Shown: one piece after another, positions 26,757 through 39,397 of the stretch | How positions within the stretch are numbered: position 1 is the stretch's first letter | Layout: each line of letters starts with the position of its first letter | Source of the DNA: Lautropia mirabilis | GTDB lineage: Bacteria; Pseudomonadota; Gammaproteobacteria; Burkholderiales; Burkholderiaceae_B | Reading direction: 5' to 3' | DNA: 64,000 nucleotides | Assembly: GCA_945876565.1 (NCBI GenBank) | Contig: CAMCOS010000003.1 | Location: 1-64,000 of the forward strand | Made by a program: the position numbers and the translations under genes | Notes under the pieces: model-generated | Seen by the model: the letters and a program-made list of their open reading frames with translations, nothing else | The model's database searches: none | What the model was told of the DNA's origin: nothing

Positions 26757-27410
26757 ATGGCATGGACTCGTGATGAAATGGCTGCGCGCGCTGCGCGCGA
26801 ATTGCAGGATGGTTTTTACGTCAACCTGGGTATTGGGTTGCCAACCCTGGTGGCTAACTACGTGCCTGATGGCATGGAGGTGTGGTTACAGTCAGAAAAT
26901 GGTCTGCTTGGTATTGGGCCGTTTCCGACCGAAGATGAAGTTGATCCGGACATGATCAATGCGGGCAAGCAGACCGTCACCACCTTGCCTGGCTCGTCGA
27001 TTTTTTCTTCCGCAGACTCTTTTGCCATGATTCGTGGTGGCAAAATCAATTTGGCTATTTTGGGTGCCATGCAGGTCTCAGAAAAAGGGGACTTGGCCAA
27101 CTGGATGATCCCAGGCAAGATGGTCAAAGGCATGGGCGGTGCCATGGACTTGGTTGCTGGCGTCAGCCGTGTGGTCGTGCTCATGGAGCATGTGGCCAAG
27201 AAAAAAGACGGTACCGAGGACATGAAGTTGTTGCCTCAATGCAACCTGCCGTTGACCGGTGTGGGTGTGGTGGACATTATCATCACCGATTTGGGTGTGA
27301 TGGAAGTCACCTCAGATGGTCTGAAACTGATCGAGTTGGCGCCAGGCGTCACGGTCGATGAGGTTAAGTCCAAGACGCTGGCCAAACTCGATGTGTCGGC
27401 GGTGGCGTAA
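26757..27410 (+). CDS. scoB: 3-oxoacid CoA-transferase subunit B
   Basis: Beta subunit of the CoA-transferase. The catalytic glutamate lies in [10 protein letters not shown] (residues about 43-52), preceded by the [15 protein letters not shown] block, and the C-terminal [10 protein letters not shown] is typical of ScoB/OXCT. The 217-residue length and spacing to scoA are standard. The M24 peptidase gene starts 6 nt after its stop and may be in the same transcript. Confidence 0.94.
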   Translation: MAWTRDEMAARAARELQDGFYVNLGIGLPTLVANYVPDGMEVWLQSENGLLGIGPFPTEDEVDPDMINAGKQTVTTLPGSSIFSSADSFAMIRGGKINLAILGAMQVSEKGDLANWMIPGKMVKGMGGAMDLVAGVSRVVVLMEHVAKKKDGTEDMKLLPQCNLPLTGVGVVDIIITDLGVMEVTSDGLKLIELAPGVTVDEVKSKTLAKLDVSAVA

Positions 27411-27416
27411 CCGGTA

Positions 27417-29222
27417 ATGGGTCACTCAAGCCTTGCCCAATTGCGGCTAGCGGCGCTGCGCGGTGCGATGGCGAGCCACGCCATCGATGCTTGCCTGATG
27501 CCATCGGCCGACCCCCACTTATCTGAGTATTTGCCCAAGCACTGGCAGATTCGGCGTTGGTTGACAGGATTCACTGGCTCGGTGGGATCCGTGTTGGTGA
27601 CTGCCTCCGAGGCACATCTGTGGGTTGATAGCCGCTACTGGGTGCAGGCTGAGCAAGAGCTGGCTGGCAGTGGATTTGAGCTTAAGCGAATCGGTATCGT
27701 GACGGATCCGGGTCCGCTTAATTGGCTGGGTGAGTCGTTAGCTGATGGCCAATGTTTGGCCGTTGATGGTCGAACCCTTTCGGTTTCGGCGCATGCTCAG
27801 CTGACTGCGGCGCTTTCGTCTGGGGTTACGATCAATTTGGACCTTGATTTGCCGGGTCAGGCCTGGCAAGAGCGGCCTGATCTGCCTCGAGCGCGCGTGA
27901 CGGTGTGGCTAGATCAGTTGGCTGGTCTGACCCGCGCAGACAAACTGCGCATGATCAGAGAGCAGATCAAGCAGCGGGGTGCCACGCATCACCTGGTGAG
28001 TTCCCTGGATGATGTGGCTTGGATTTTGAACTTGCGCGGCAGTGATGTTCCGTTCAATCCCGTGTTTTTAGGGCACTTGCTCATCACTGCGGGTGATGCG
28101 GTGTGTTTTATGGACAGCGCCAAAGTCACGCCTGACATCGTTGATTTGCTTGCCGCCGACGGTGTTTCGGTTGCTGATTACGACACACTTTTGGTCAGCA
28201 TGCTTGGGCTCAACGTCAGCGACACTTTGCTCATTGATCCAGCGCGCACCGCGAGTGCGTTTGTGCTGCCGTGTCCGGCACAGCGCGTGGAGACGATTAA
28301 TCCAAGCACGCTAGCCAAGTCTCGCAAGAATGCCGTGGAGTTGGCGCATTGGCGCGACGTGATGGCCATGGATGGTGCGGCCTTGTGTGAGTTTTTTGCT
28401 TGGCTCGATGATGCGATCGAGCGTCGGGAGCAAGCGCCGTTGACTGAGCTGACGATCGATGAGCAGGTCTGTGCGTCTCGTGCGAGGTCACCCAAGTTCA
28501 TCGGACCAAGTTTTGCGACCATTGCTGCATTCAATGCTAACGGTGCGATGCCGCATTACCGGGCAACCGAGGAGGCTCATGCGCGCATTCAGGGCGATGG
28601 GCTCTTGCTGATCGATTCGGGTGGCCAGTACCTCGGTGGCACCACCGACATCACACGCATGGTGCCCGTGGGGCAACTGTGTGCCCAACAGTTGCTCGAT
28701 TGCACGCTGGTGCTCAAAGCCATGATTGCCTTGTCCCAATTACGGTTTCCGCAAGGCATTGCCGCGCCGCTCATCGATGCGATTGCGCGCGCTCAGCTTT
28801 GGCAACAGGGTTTGGACTATGGTCATGGCACTGGGCACGGTGTTGGATATGGCTTGAACGTGCACGAAGGACCGCAAGTGCTGTCATATCGGGCGCCCGT
28901 GAATCGGAACATGGCGCTTTGGCCCGGCATGGTCACCTCCAACGAGCCGGGTCTTTATCGCCCGGGGCAATGGGGCGTTCGTATTGAGAACCTGGTGTGC
29001 GCCGAGCCCTATGCGGAGAATGAATTTGGTACGTTTTTGCAGTTTGAGACGTTGACAGTCTGTCCAATTGATCTGCGTTGCATCGATGGTGCGCTGCTAA
29101 CGACAGCCGAGCGGGTCTGGGTCAACGAGTATCACGCTCATGTCAGGCAAACATTAGGGCCGCGACTTTCCGGGCGGTCATTGCAATGGCTACTGGATCG
29201 AACCGAGCCGCTACCGCTATAA
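27417..29222 (+). CDS. Xaa-Pro aminopeptidase (M24B)
   Basis: Aminopeptidase P-type metallopeptidase that releases N-terminal residues next to proline. The 601-residue architecture is that of the large APP1-like form: two creatinase-like N-terminal domains, then a pita-bread catalytic domain. Metal ligands are in LLIDSGGQYLGGTTDITR (two Asp), GHGTGHGVGYGLNVHEGPQ (His), SNEPG and GVRIENL (Glu). It starts 6 nt after scoB, an unusual neighbour. Its final codons carry TATAAT (29218-29223), a possible -10 element for pyrG. Confidence 0.92.
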   Translation: MGHSSLAQLRLAALRGAMASHAIDACLMPSADPHLSEYLPKHWQIRRWLTGFTGSVGSVLVTASEAHLWVDSRYWVQAEQELAGSGFELKRIGIVTDPGPLNWLGESLADGQCLAVDGRTLSVSAHAQLTAALSSGVTINLDLDLPGQAWQERPDLPRARVTVWLDQLAGLTRADKLRMIREQIKQRGATHHLVSSLDDVAWILNLRGSDVPFNPVFLGHLLITAGDAVCFMDSAKVTPDIVDLLAADGVSVADYDTLLVSMLGLNVSDTLLIDPARTASAFVLPCPAQRVETINPSTLAKSRKNAVELAHWRDVMAMDGAALCEFFAWLDDAIERREQAPLTELTIDEQVCASRARSPKFIGPSFATIAAFNANGAMPHYRATEEAHARIQGDGLLLIDSGGQYLGGTTDITRMVPVGQLCAQQLLDCTLVLKAMIALSQLRFPQGIAAPLIDAIARAQLWQQGLDYGHGTGHGVGYGLNVHEGPQVLSYRAPVNRNMALWPGMVTSNEPGLYRPGQWGVRIENLVCAEPYAENEFGTFLQFETLTVCPIDLRCIDGALLTTAERVWVNEYHAHVRQTLGPRLSGRSLQWLLDRTEPLPL

Positions 29223-31762
<2,540 letters not shown>

Positions 31763-31785
31763 AGCAGTTTATTTTGACGATTTAG

Positions 31786-33096
<1,311 letters not shown>

Positions 33097-33107
33097 AGGG
33101 CAACGCC

Positions 33108-33491
33108 ATGCGGCTGATTTTTCTGACGCTGCTGGTGTTGTTTGTGTTGATTCAATACCCCCTGTGGTTCGGGCAGGGGGGATGGATGTCAGTTTGGGAC
33201 TTGCAGCAAAAAGTCGCCGAGCAACAAGCAATCAACGACGGTTTGCGCGCTCGCAATCAAGCGATGGAAGCTGAAGTGGAGGATTTGCGTTCGGGCACTC
33301 AGGCCAGTGAGGAGAGAGCCCGCCGTGAGTTGGGTTTGATGCAGGACAGAGAGGTCTTTATTCAGATCCTGCCAGCACAAACGCCAGGTTCACAGGTGAG
33401 TGTCCCAGGTGCTGCGACCACACCCGAAGTCTCGCCCACATCCTCCACATCCTCCCCGGCAACGCAGTTGCCAAGGCTGAGGTCTCAGTAA
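33108..33491 (+). CDS. ftsB: Cell division protein FtsB
   Basis: Bitopic divisome protein that complexes with FtsL and FtsQ. Short cytoplasmic N-terminus, one membrane helix (about residues 3-20), then a coiled coil (QQKVAEQQAINDGLRARNQAMEAEV is its core, only parts cited as motif: DLQQKVAEQQ and LRARNQ), and the conserved RARRELGLMQDREVFIQI ending. A Pro/Ser/Thr-rich tail of about 30 residues follows, longer than in E. coli. Located directly downstream of eno as usual. Confidence 0.93.
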   Translation: MRLIFLTLLVLFVLIQYPLWFGQGGWMSVWDLQQKVAEQQAINDGLRARNQAMEAEVEDLRSGTQASEERARRELGLMQDREVFIQILPAQTPGSQVSVPGAATTPEVSPTSSTSSPATQLPRLRSQ

Positions 33492-33508
33492 CCTTAACAA
33501 ATCTCGAA

Positions 33509-34099
33509 TCAACGCTGATTCAGCGTCACGCATGGCCTGGTCAATCGTTGCCGGTGGCTTTGCATGATTGCGCGGTGCTCCAGACGAATCGTGACAGGGT
33601 CAACGATCTTGCGCACCCACGGGCTTAGCGCTCGATACTCGATAATGGCTAGCACGTTTAACTGGTTAGCCTCGAATATCGTTTTGTGACTGCGAGGACC
33701 CATGCCATCAGGGCGGCCTCGGTCGATTGCAGCGCGGTGCTGGGCCACCAAATGGTCATGGCGAATGACAGGCTTGCCCAGCTTTCTGGACAGTGGCTTG
33801 TCCACGAAGTCCGTCATCATGGCATTGACTGGGTCGGTCACGCAGAGCTTGATGGGCACTTGCAGGTCACGTGCCAAGTGCTTTTTGAGTCGCGCCAACA
33901 AGGCCTCGATCGTGCCGCCCGCGAGGGCGGTATCGTCGGTGGCGCGTTGTACGGCCAAAGCAAGGCGCTGCCTCGCATTATGCCAATGGCTCGCTTCAAT
34001 GGTCATAGAGCCAAGCAGCAGCAAAGGCAACGCGGCAATGCACCATTGCAACATGGCACTGCCGCGTGTAGTTTGGTGGTTAGATGCGGTGTGAGACAT
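33509..34099 (-). CDS. Probable TadE-like pilus assembly protein
   Basis: A 196-residue protein with a short cytoplasmic N-terminus (TTRGSAMLQW), a single hydrophobic helix ending in ALPLLLLGSMTIEA, and a periplasmic remainder, the layout of TadE/TadG pseudopilins. ATG 34099 is chosen since it begins just before that helix; the frame is open to 34180. The C-terminal VLAIIEYRALSPWVRKIV segment resembles TadE periplasmic strands. No other tad genes are in the window. The opposite strand carries overlapping open frames (33686-34276), but those lack protein-like features. Family assignment is moderate. Confidence 0.55.
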   Translation of the reverse strand: MSHTASNHQTTRGSAMLQWCIAALPLLLLGSMTIEASHWHNARQRLALAVQRATDDTALAGGTIEALLARLKKHLARDLQVPIKLCVTDPVNAMMTDFVDKPLSRKLGKPVIRHDHLVAQHRAAIDRGRPDGMGPRSHKTIFEANQLNVLAIIEYRALSPWVRKIVDPVTIRLEHRAIMQSHRQRLTRPCVTLNQR

Positions 34100-34381
34100 G
34101 TCGTTATGATGCCCAAAGCCCGCACGTTTGGATATTCGTGTGAATACGCAGTGACGCCGTCCGTTGTCGCAATGAGGCACGACATTCGGGCAGGTGTTGA
34201 GAATTTAGACCAACGCTTCAGGCAAAACGCCAACGGGAAGTCCAAAGCAAACAGCAAGCCAAACATCGAACACTAGCATCACGATGCCCGAGGACTTTGT
34301 TCAATTCGTATTGTCGGGTTATCCAGAAGTGTCGGCAATCTTGCCCTCTGATATGTTTTCTGAATAAAAAGGAGAGACAAC

Positions 34382-35182
34382 ATGCAAATCCCCACAAGAC
34401 TCTTTCGGCTCATCGCTGGCGCTTTAGCGACGCTTTTGGTTGGCGCGGCCGCATGGGCGCAATCGCCCAACATCAAAGACCCCTTGGTTCAGGATCCGGA
34501 ACGTGTCTTGCTTGTCGGCAATAGCTATTTGTACTACGGCGACAGTCTGCACAATGTGCTGCGTCGCATGGTCGCTGCCGACCAACCGGAGTTGGGGAAA
34601 AAACTGAAGTACAAGTCGGCAACGATCGGTGGCGCGAGCCTCGATCATCACAACATTGACTGGCTTACGACACCCGGCAAGATTGGCATTGCCGAGCCGT
34701 TTCAGTTGGTCATACTGCAAGGGCACAGTGCCGCTGCGCTCGGCGAAAAGCAGTCAAAGATTCATCAAGACGCATCCCGAGAAGCGACCGCGATCATCAA
34801 GTCGCGCGGTGGTGAAGTCGCCCTCTACATGACGCAATCCTATGTTCCTCCGCATAAGGGAACTAACCCGGAGAATGTCAAAAAGAACCGAGATTTTTAC
34901 GTTCAACTGGGCAATGAACTCGGCGCCATGGTGCTTCCTGTCGGGCTAGCCTTCGAGGAAGCCTATCGTCGTTACCCGGATATTAAGCTTCACAAGGATT
35001 ATGACGGAAGCCATCCATCGCGCGCGGGAACTTACCTGGCTGCTGCGACCATTTATGCGGCCATCTATGGCAGGTCGCCTGTGGGCAACTCGTTTGACGC
35101 GTTTGGCGAAGTAGACCCCGAGACCATTCGCAAGCTTCAGGAAGTCGCCCAAGACACGGTGCAAACGTTTTATGGCCGCTGA
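34382..35182 (+). CDS. Secreted SGNH-hydrolase-like protein
   Basis: Exported 266-residue protein with a clear signal peptide (residues 1-26, ending AAAWAQ). The mature part starts with LLVGNSYLYYGD, matching SGNH block I but with GNS in place of GDS as in DUF4886-type members, followed by a Gly in ATIGGAS, and a C-terminal DGSHPSRAG that supplies the Asp-His pair. Such enzymes are esterases or carbohydrate deacetylases; substrate unknown. AAAGGAGAG lies 7 nt before ATG 34382. Stands alone with about 280 bp of non-coding sequence upstream. Confidence 0.78.
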   Translation: MQIPTRLFRLIAGALATLLVGAAAWAQSPNIKDPLVQDPERVLLVGNSYLYYGDSLHNVLRRMVAADQPELGKKLKYKSATIGGASLDHHNIDWLTTPGKIGIAEPFQLVILQGHSAAALGEKQSKIHQDASREATAIIKSRGGEVALYMTQSYVPPHKGTNPENVKKNRDFYVQLGNELGAMVLPVGLAFEEAYRRYPDIKLHKDYDGSHPSRAGTYLAAATIYAAIYGRSPVGNSFDAFGEVDPETIRKLQEVAQDTVQTFYGR

Positions 35183-35231
35183 TGTGGTTCAATTGCGCAG
35201 CAGATTCGAGTGCGACCATAGAGGGGGTTGA

Positions 35232-35378
35232 TTGCGGTGCGGCATCGCCATCGCCATTGCCGTTGCTTTTTTGTGCTCGAATGGCGCACAGTTTGATCTC
35301 GCGTCGGTTCAGCGTGAACGGATGGCGAAACAGCAGGCTGAGGCGTCGCTGGCAACGCAAGCTCTAGCGTCGGGCTAA
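35232..35378 (+). CDS. Possible 48-residue exported peptide
   Basis: A TTG at 35232 follows AGAGGGGG and opens a 48-codon frame. It starts with a hydrophobic segment (GIAIAIAVAFLC) like a signal peptide or lipoprotein leader and continues with the polar, Ala/Gln-rich VQRERMAKQQAEASLATQA. The Cys is preceded by Leu, so it is not a canonical lipobox. No homologue is recognised. It could be chance. Confidence 0.25.
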   Translation: MRCGIAIAIAVAFLCSNGAQFDLASVQRERMAKQQAEASLATQALASG

Positions 35379-35427
35379 AGGCAGATCGAGTGGCGCCCGC
35401 ACTCGTTTCGCCAGCCGGGTAACAGAC

Positions 35428-35468
35428 GAATTTAGGATTAACCAAAAGAGGAATTTAGGATTAACCAA
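35428..35468 (+). repeat. Direct repeat, 18 bp, period 23
   Basis: gaatttaggattaaccaa occurs at 35428-35445 and again at 35451-35468, separated by five bases. The second copy runs straight into the hairpin at 35472. Such short tandem pairs can be target duplications or binding sites. Confidence 0.7.
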
Positions 35469-35470
35469 CA

Positions 35471-35505
35471 AGCCCCCACCTCAACCGCAGGCGGTTAGTG
35501 GGAGG
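35471..35505 (-). terminator. Imperfect hairpin downstream of hslO
   Basis: The arms cccac..aaccgc and gcggtt.agtggg pair with one or two bulges. On the minus strand it lies 20-50 nt after the hslO stop and is followed by CTTGTTGG, so it may terminate that operon. Its form also resembles the right-end hairpin of IS200/IS605 elements; neither reading is secure. Confidence 0.4.
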
Positions 35506-35524
35506 CATTCCAAGTTCAGTGACC

Positions 35525-36445
35525 CTATTGCAGTTGATCGGTGCTCTCTGGGCTTACAGGCTTGAATAGGGCGGCGGCGTCAACGGCATCAAAGCGATAG
35601 GGTGTTGCGCAGAACTCGCAGGTCACTTCAACTTGGCCTTGCTCAGCAATGATGTCATCGACCTCTTGTTGGCCAAGGCTGCGCAGCATCGCTGCCACGC
35701 GATCACGGTCACAGCCACAACGCCAACTCAAGCTAGCGCGCTCAAGGCCAATCACTGGCGTCTCCCAAAACAGCCGGTGCAACAAAACCTCGCTGTCTAG
35801 ATCAACGAGCTCGCGCGCTTCAATGGTGTCACATAGTGCTTGGGCGTGCTCCCAAGAGGCGGCAAGGGCCTGACTTGATGCAACCGCAGTGCCACCGTCG
35901 TGGGGCATGCGTTGCAGCAATAGGCCGCCAACGCGTGTTGTGGCTGCGGCTAGCCATATCCGGGTCTCGAGTTGCTCGGATTGGCGCATATAGTCCTCTA
36001 GGACTTCTGCGACCGTGTCGCTGCTAAGCGGCACGATGCCTTGATAGGGTTGGCGACCCGGATTGTCGCGTGGTGGATTCAAAATGACAGAGAATCGACC
36101 TTGCCCATCGGCATTCAGCAGCGATTGCAAACCAGCCTGATCGTCTTCTGGACTGTGGTTGAGCTTGATAGTGGCCCGCAGACTCATGTCGTGGCGACAC
36201 TCCACCACAATGAGTTTGACCGCGCCATTGCCTTGTAACTGAAGTAACAATGACCCATCAAACTTTAGATTGGCTGTCAGCAGGGTTGCGGCAGCAACTA
36301 ATTCGCCAAGCAGGTTGCGCACGGCTGGTGATGGTGATTGGTGCAACTGTGCCGTCTGCCACACCTGCTCGATTTGCACCGAAATGACACGTGCACTGCG
36401 ATCGTGCAAAAGAAACTTGTTCAAACAGTCCGACTTGCTCATCAT
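35525..36445 (-). CDS. hslO: Redox-regulated chaperone Hsp33
   Basis: Holdase chaperone activated when its zinc-bound cysteines are oxidised. The C-terminal zinc centre reads CGC (in LSWRCGCDRD) and, 30 residues later, CEFC, the CxC...CxxC pattern. The N-terminal domain has ELVAAATLLTANLKFDG and the GNGAVKLIVVEC segment. ATG 36445 forms a 4-nt overlap with the upstream carbonic anhydrase gene; the frame open to 36628 runs through that gene. 306 residues, slightly longer than E. coli Hsp33. Confidence 0.95.
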   Translation of the reverse strand: MMSKSDCLNKFLLHDRSARVISVQIEQVWQTAQLHQSPSPAVRNLLGELVAAATLLTANLKFDGSLLLQLQGNGAVKLIVVECRHDMSLRATIKLNHSPEDDQAGLQSLLNADGQGRFSVILNPPRDNPGRQPYQGIVPLSSDTVAEVLEDYMRQSEQLETRIWLAAATTRVGGLLLQRMPHDGGTAVASSQALAASWEHAQALCDTIEARELVDLDSEVLLHRLFWETPVIGLERASLSWRCGCDRDRVAAMLRSLGQQEVDDIIAEQGQVEVTCEFCATPYRFDAVDAAALFKPVSPESTDQLQ

Positions 36446-36963
36446 CCAATCCGCTTCAACGATTTGGCATAGAACTGAGCACGCTCTTGGTAGTTCAGAT
36501 TGTTGGCATGCATGTCGGCTATTTCCTCGTCCGTGAGCGAACGCACGATTTTGCCGACTCCGATCACGAGGCTGCCATCCGGAATCTCGCGGCCTTCGGG
36601 CACGATCGCACCGGCGCCGATCAGGCAATTTTTGCCGATCACTGCATGATTTAAGACGATTGCCTGCATGCCGATCAGTGAGCCGCTGTGAATCGTGCAG
36701 CCGTGAAGCATGGCTTGATGCCCGACGGTAACGTTGTCGTGAATGGTCAGTGGCGTATCAAGGTCGACGTGCAGCACGCAGCCTTCCTGAATGTTGGAGC
36801 CGGCTCGAATGTCAATTCGGGTGTTGTCGCCACGGATGCTGACATTGGGCCAGACACTCGCATTGGGCCCTATGCGCACATCACCGATTAACACGGCAGA
36901 CTCGTGCACCCAGGCTGTTGGGTCAATGTGCGGCACAAGTTGGTCAAGCTGATAGATAGGCAT
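36442..36963 (-). CDS. Gamma-type carbonic anhydrase-like protein
   Basis: Left-handed parallel beta-helix protein of the YrdA/PaaY group, built on hexapeptide repeats (IGDVRIG, IGPNASVW, IRAGSN). The three zinc-ligand histidines are present in VLHVD and VGHQAMLHG. Function is predicted carbonic anhydrase or acyl-thioesterase; not decided by sequence. Translationally coupled to hslO. Confidence 0.9.
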   Translation of the reverse strand: MPIYQLDQLVPHIDPTAWVHESAVLIGDVRIGPNASVWPNVSIRGDNTRIDIRAGSNIQEGCVLHVDLDTPLTIHDNVTVGHQAMLHGCTIHSGSLIGMQAIVLNHAVIGKNCLIGAGAIVPEGREIPDGSLVIGVGKIVRSLTDEEIADMHANNLNYQERAQFYAKSLKRIG

Positions 36964-37004
36964 GGTCAGGCTGTCTTTTAGTTGGTTTTTAAAGGGTGAT
37001 CGCT

Positions 37005-38696
37005 CTAGAGGAAGTCAATCAGCGCTTGGTATGCGCGGGTCTGCCAGGGACAACGGCTGACCTGATCAGCTCGCGACATCGCCTGGTGGTCCACCAGACC
37101 GATGCGTATGTTTACCTGATCATTAGCCAAACCCATCGCATTTAAAATACGCTTTGCCATATCCATGCGAAGGTTCAAGCGCCAAGGTTTCATGTGACGT
37201 TCATGAGTAGGTCCGGTATCCAGCACAACCCATACTTCCGTCTTCTGCGTCATCTGCGTTTGCTGCTTGCGAGCAGCAACGAAAGCCACCTGCGCCCATT
37301 TCACTTGCGGTTCAAGCAATACCGCTTGCTCGAGTTGCCACAGGCTGATTGAGCATCCGGCAATGGTTTGCCACTGATCGGTATACCCCAGTACCCGCCA
37401 GCAACCATCTTCTAGTTCTTGGGCGTAGAGGTTGGTGCGCCACCACGTTGGCAGCTGCGCGCTCAAGTCAAGGCTGTCTTTGACTGGCCAAGCCTGAGTG
37501 AACTGCGCCGGGTCGGTCTGTTGCGCCAGATCCGTGCGTGAGATTTCGATTTGACCGGTTGTTAAGCGAGCGTCGGTTGCTTGGGCCTGAGTCCCTGCCA
37601 GGCGGATGCGATGCCCGGGTACCAGACGTCCGCTGCTGTGGTTAGGTTCATGCCACTTCGCCAAGCTCTGTGCAATGAACAAACCAGCGCCACTGATGAA
37701 CGTGCTCAGGTTGGGTTTAACGCCATAGGCTTGTTGTGCCTGTGTTTGCCAGTCCGGGTGCAGTGAATGGTCAAGCAGTGCCAGGCCCGACAACGGGTTC
37801 GAGGCGGGCTGTCCACTCGTGTCGGACTTTAGTGCCGTGATCAGGCTATGCGCAGTCGTGACCACATGCGTCACCTGACTTGGCAGATTGGCTGGCGTGG
37901 GTAGTCGTGGCGCTAGCAACACTGTTTGCCCAAAATAGAGGGTGGGCAATATGGCGGCTAGCAGTCCTGCCTCATCCCAAGGCATTAGCGTGGTCATCAG
38001 CTGCCTGCTATGGGCAGGAAACCAGTTTGCCGCCATCACAAAGCCGGGCAATTGACCGATCAGTGACTGATGTGACAGCACCATGGCCGACTGCGGGTCC
38101 AAGTCAGGGCCAGTGTGTTCTGGCCAGACCATGAGCGCTGGATCGGACGGTAGCGGTTGCATGGGCATATGGGTGGTTGCCTGGCGGGCAATCAGACCAC
38201 GCCAGTTCATCACACGACCATCATAGACATCGATACCAATCGTGTGTTTGATGCGGGGGCAGCGAGAGATGGCCAGAAGTGTTTCAGACTGGGTGCTGCC
38301 GTCGATCAAGGCGACTTGGCTGCGTGCTTGTTTGATTTTTGGTAGCAGCACATCGGCGCTGCTCGAGGGTGGCAAAGGCACGGCGACAGCGCGTACTGCC
38401 CAGCATGCCAGCAACGATACAAGAACGTCACTCGGGTTACTCAGTACGATCACCACGCGATCGCCCGGTATGACGCCCAAACGAGTCAAGCCATTGGCAA
38501 GCTGCGCTGTCATGCGTCCCAACTCAGCGAACGTTGTGAGCCGCGTGTTGCCGAGCGTGTCTTGACGTATCAGGGCAGGGCGCTGCTCGTGGCTTGGTAA
38601 GCCAGACCATTGCAAGCAACATGCCGCGGCCAGGCTAAAGCCCTTGGGCACATGCCAGCGGAATGTCTTGTAAAGCTCGGAATATGACTCCACCAT
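37005..38696 (-). CDS. AMP-binding (acyl-CoA synthetase) homologue lacking ATP-site motifs
   Basis: The N-terminal 180 residues follow the medium-chain acyl-CoA synthetase pattern closely (YKTFRWHVPKGF, LTTFAELGRMTAQLANGL, GVIPGDRVVIVLSNP, AVRAVAVPL). Where the ATP loop TSGTTGxPKG should be (about residues 189-203) the sequence reads WPEHTGPDLDPQSA; downstream LSHQSLIGQLPG resumes the family pattern. The WxTE adenylate motif is not seen, and the C-terminal catalytic lysine motif is replaced by SRADQVSRCPW. The frame is intact over 563 codons, so it looks maintained but enzymatically altered or dead. Alternatives: regulator, or a synthetase with a changed mechanism. Isolated on the minus strand. 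Confidence 0.7.
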   Translation of the reverse strand: MVESYSELYKTFRWHVPKGFSLAAACCLQWSGLPSHEQRPALIRQDTLGNTRLTTFAELGRMTAQLANGLTRLGVIPGDRVVIVLSNPSDVLVSLLACWAVRAVAVPLPPSSSADVLLPKIKQARSQVALIDGSTQSETLLAISRCPRIKHTIGIDVYDGRVMNWRGLIARQATTHMPMQPLPSDPALMVWPEHTGPDLDPQSAMVLSHQSLIGQLPGFVMAANWFPAHSRQLMTTLMPWDEAGLLAAILPTLYFGQTVLLAPRLPTPANLPSQVTHVVTTAHSLITALKSDTSGQPASNPLSGLALLDHSLHPDWQTQAQQAYGVKPNLSTFISGAGLFIAQSLAKWHEPNHSSGRLVPGHRIRLAGTQAQATDARLTTGQIEISRTDLAQQTDPAQFTQAWPVKDSLDLSAQLPTWWRTNLYAQELEDGCWRVLGYTDQWQTIAGCSISLWQLEQAVLLEPQVKWAQVAFVAARKQQTQMTQKTEVWVVLDTGPTHERHMKPWRLNLRMDMAKRILNAMGLANDQVNIRIGLVDHQAMSRADQVSRCPWQTRAYQALIDFL

Positions 38697-38766
38697 CGGT
38701 CTGCGGCCGCTCTAGTTTTGTGAAAAAATGTAAAGCATCGCCGACTCTAGCGGACTTGGCAAGTGG

Positions 38767-39342
38767 CTAGGTGTTTTTTTTGTGCTTTGCAGCGTGACGT
38801 AGATGTTCTGGAATGTCCACAATCTGGGTGCCAGCCAGTCTGTCATGTAGAAATTGCCCCTCAGGGATAAACCAGGTGGGGATAAAAATCAGAAAAGGGA
38901 CAACGACGGCAAACGTGTAGATGGCAGGCCAACCGGTGATCAGCACGAGGCCGTAAATCAAGGCCATGCCAGCTAGCGGCACCGGCCACATTAGAAAGTA
39001 GCGGGTAGTCAATTGCTTCAGGCTCGGGCGCGAGCCATCAGCACTGACCAGTTTGATGTGCCAGGCTCGCATGGGCAACGTTTGACCGCCACGGCGCCAG
39101 CACAGCAAGAAATACCCACCAATCACAATAAACAGCCAGACCTGGCGGCCTGGCCGAAACATCAGGGCATGCTTGCTTTGCGTGAGCGTGTCAAACAAGT
39201 AGTCGGCCGTAAAGACAACACCAAAGAGTAGTGCGGCCTCGTACATCATGGATACAAACCGCTTGCCCCGCGATGCGGGCAACAAGACTGTCGGTGGCAA
39301 ATCCGGGGTGGTTACTTCGGAATTTAGTGACATGTCGTGCAT
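38767..39342 (-). CDS. RDD-family membrane protein
   Basis: Four-helix inner-membrane protein of about 190 residues. RDD marks are RGKRFVSMMYEAALL near the N-terminus (the Arg of RDD), CWRRGGQTLPMRAWHIKLV and the terminal FLHDRLAGTQIVD. Start is ambiguous between ATG 39342 and ATG 39333; the frame reaches 39390. Function unknown; some relatives take part in ion transport. A lysine-rich tail ends the protein. Confidence 0.82.
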   Translation of the reverse strand: MHDMSLNSEVTTPDLPPTVLLPASRGKRFVSMMYEAALLFGVVFTADYLFDTLTQSKHALMFRPGRQVWLFIVIGGYFLLCWRRGGQTLPMRAWHIKLVSADGSRPSLKQLTTRYFLMWPVPLAGMALIYGLVLITGWPAIYTFAVVVPFLIFIPTWFIPEGQFLHDRLAGTQIVDIPEHLRHAAKHKKNT

Positions 39343-39397
39343 TATCCGACATTGTCGTGAACTTTGCAGGGCTGACGCACAGCCCCGCAATCCAGAC

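Larger units (their letters stand above)
35183..35524. other. Gene-poor interval between SGNH hydrolase and hslO
   Basis: This 342-bp stretch contains one possible tiny ORF, a pair of direct repeats and an imperfect hairpin, listed separately. No conserved protein could be read in any frame. The hairpin and repeats hint at an insertion-sequence scar. Confidence 0.5.

Noticed and set aside
33686..34276. 196-codon plus-strand ORF opposite the TadE-like gene
   Set aside because: Composition is low in typical protein patterns and there is no ribosome-binding site; the minus-strand frame has a proper membrane helix.
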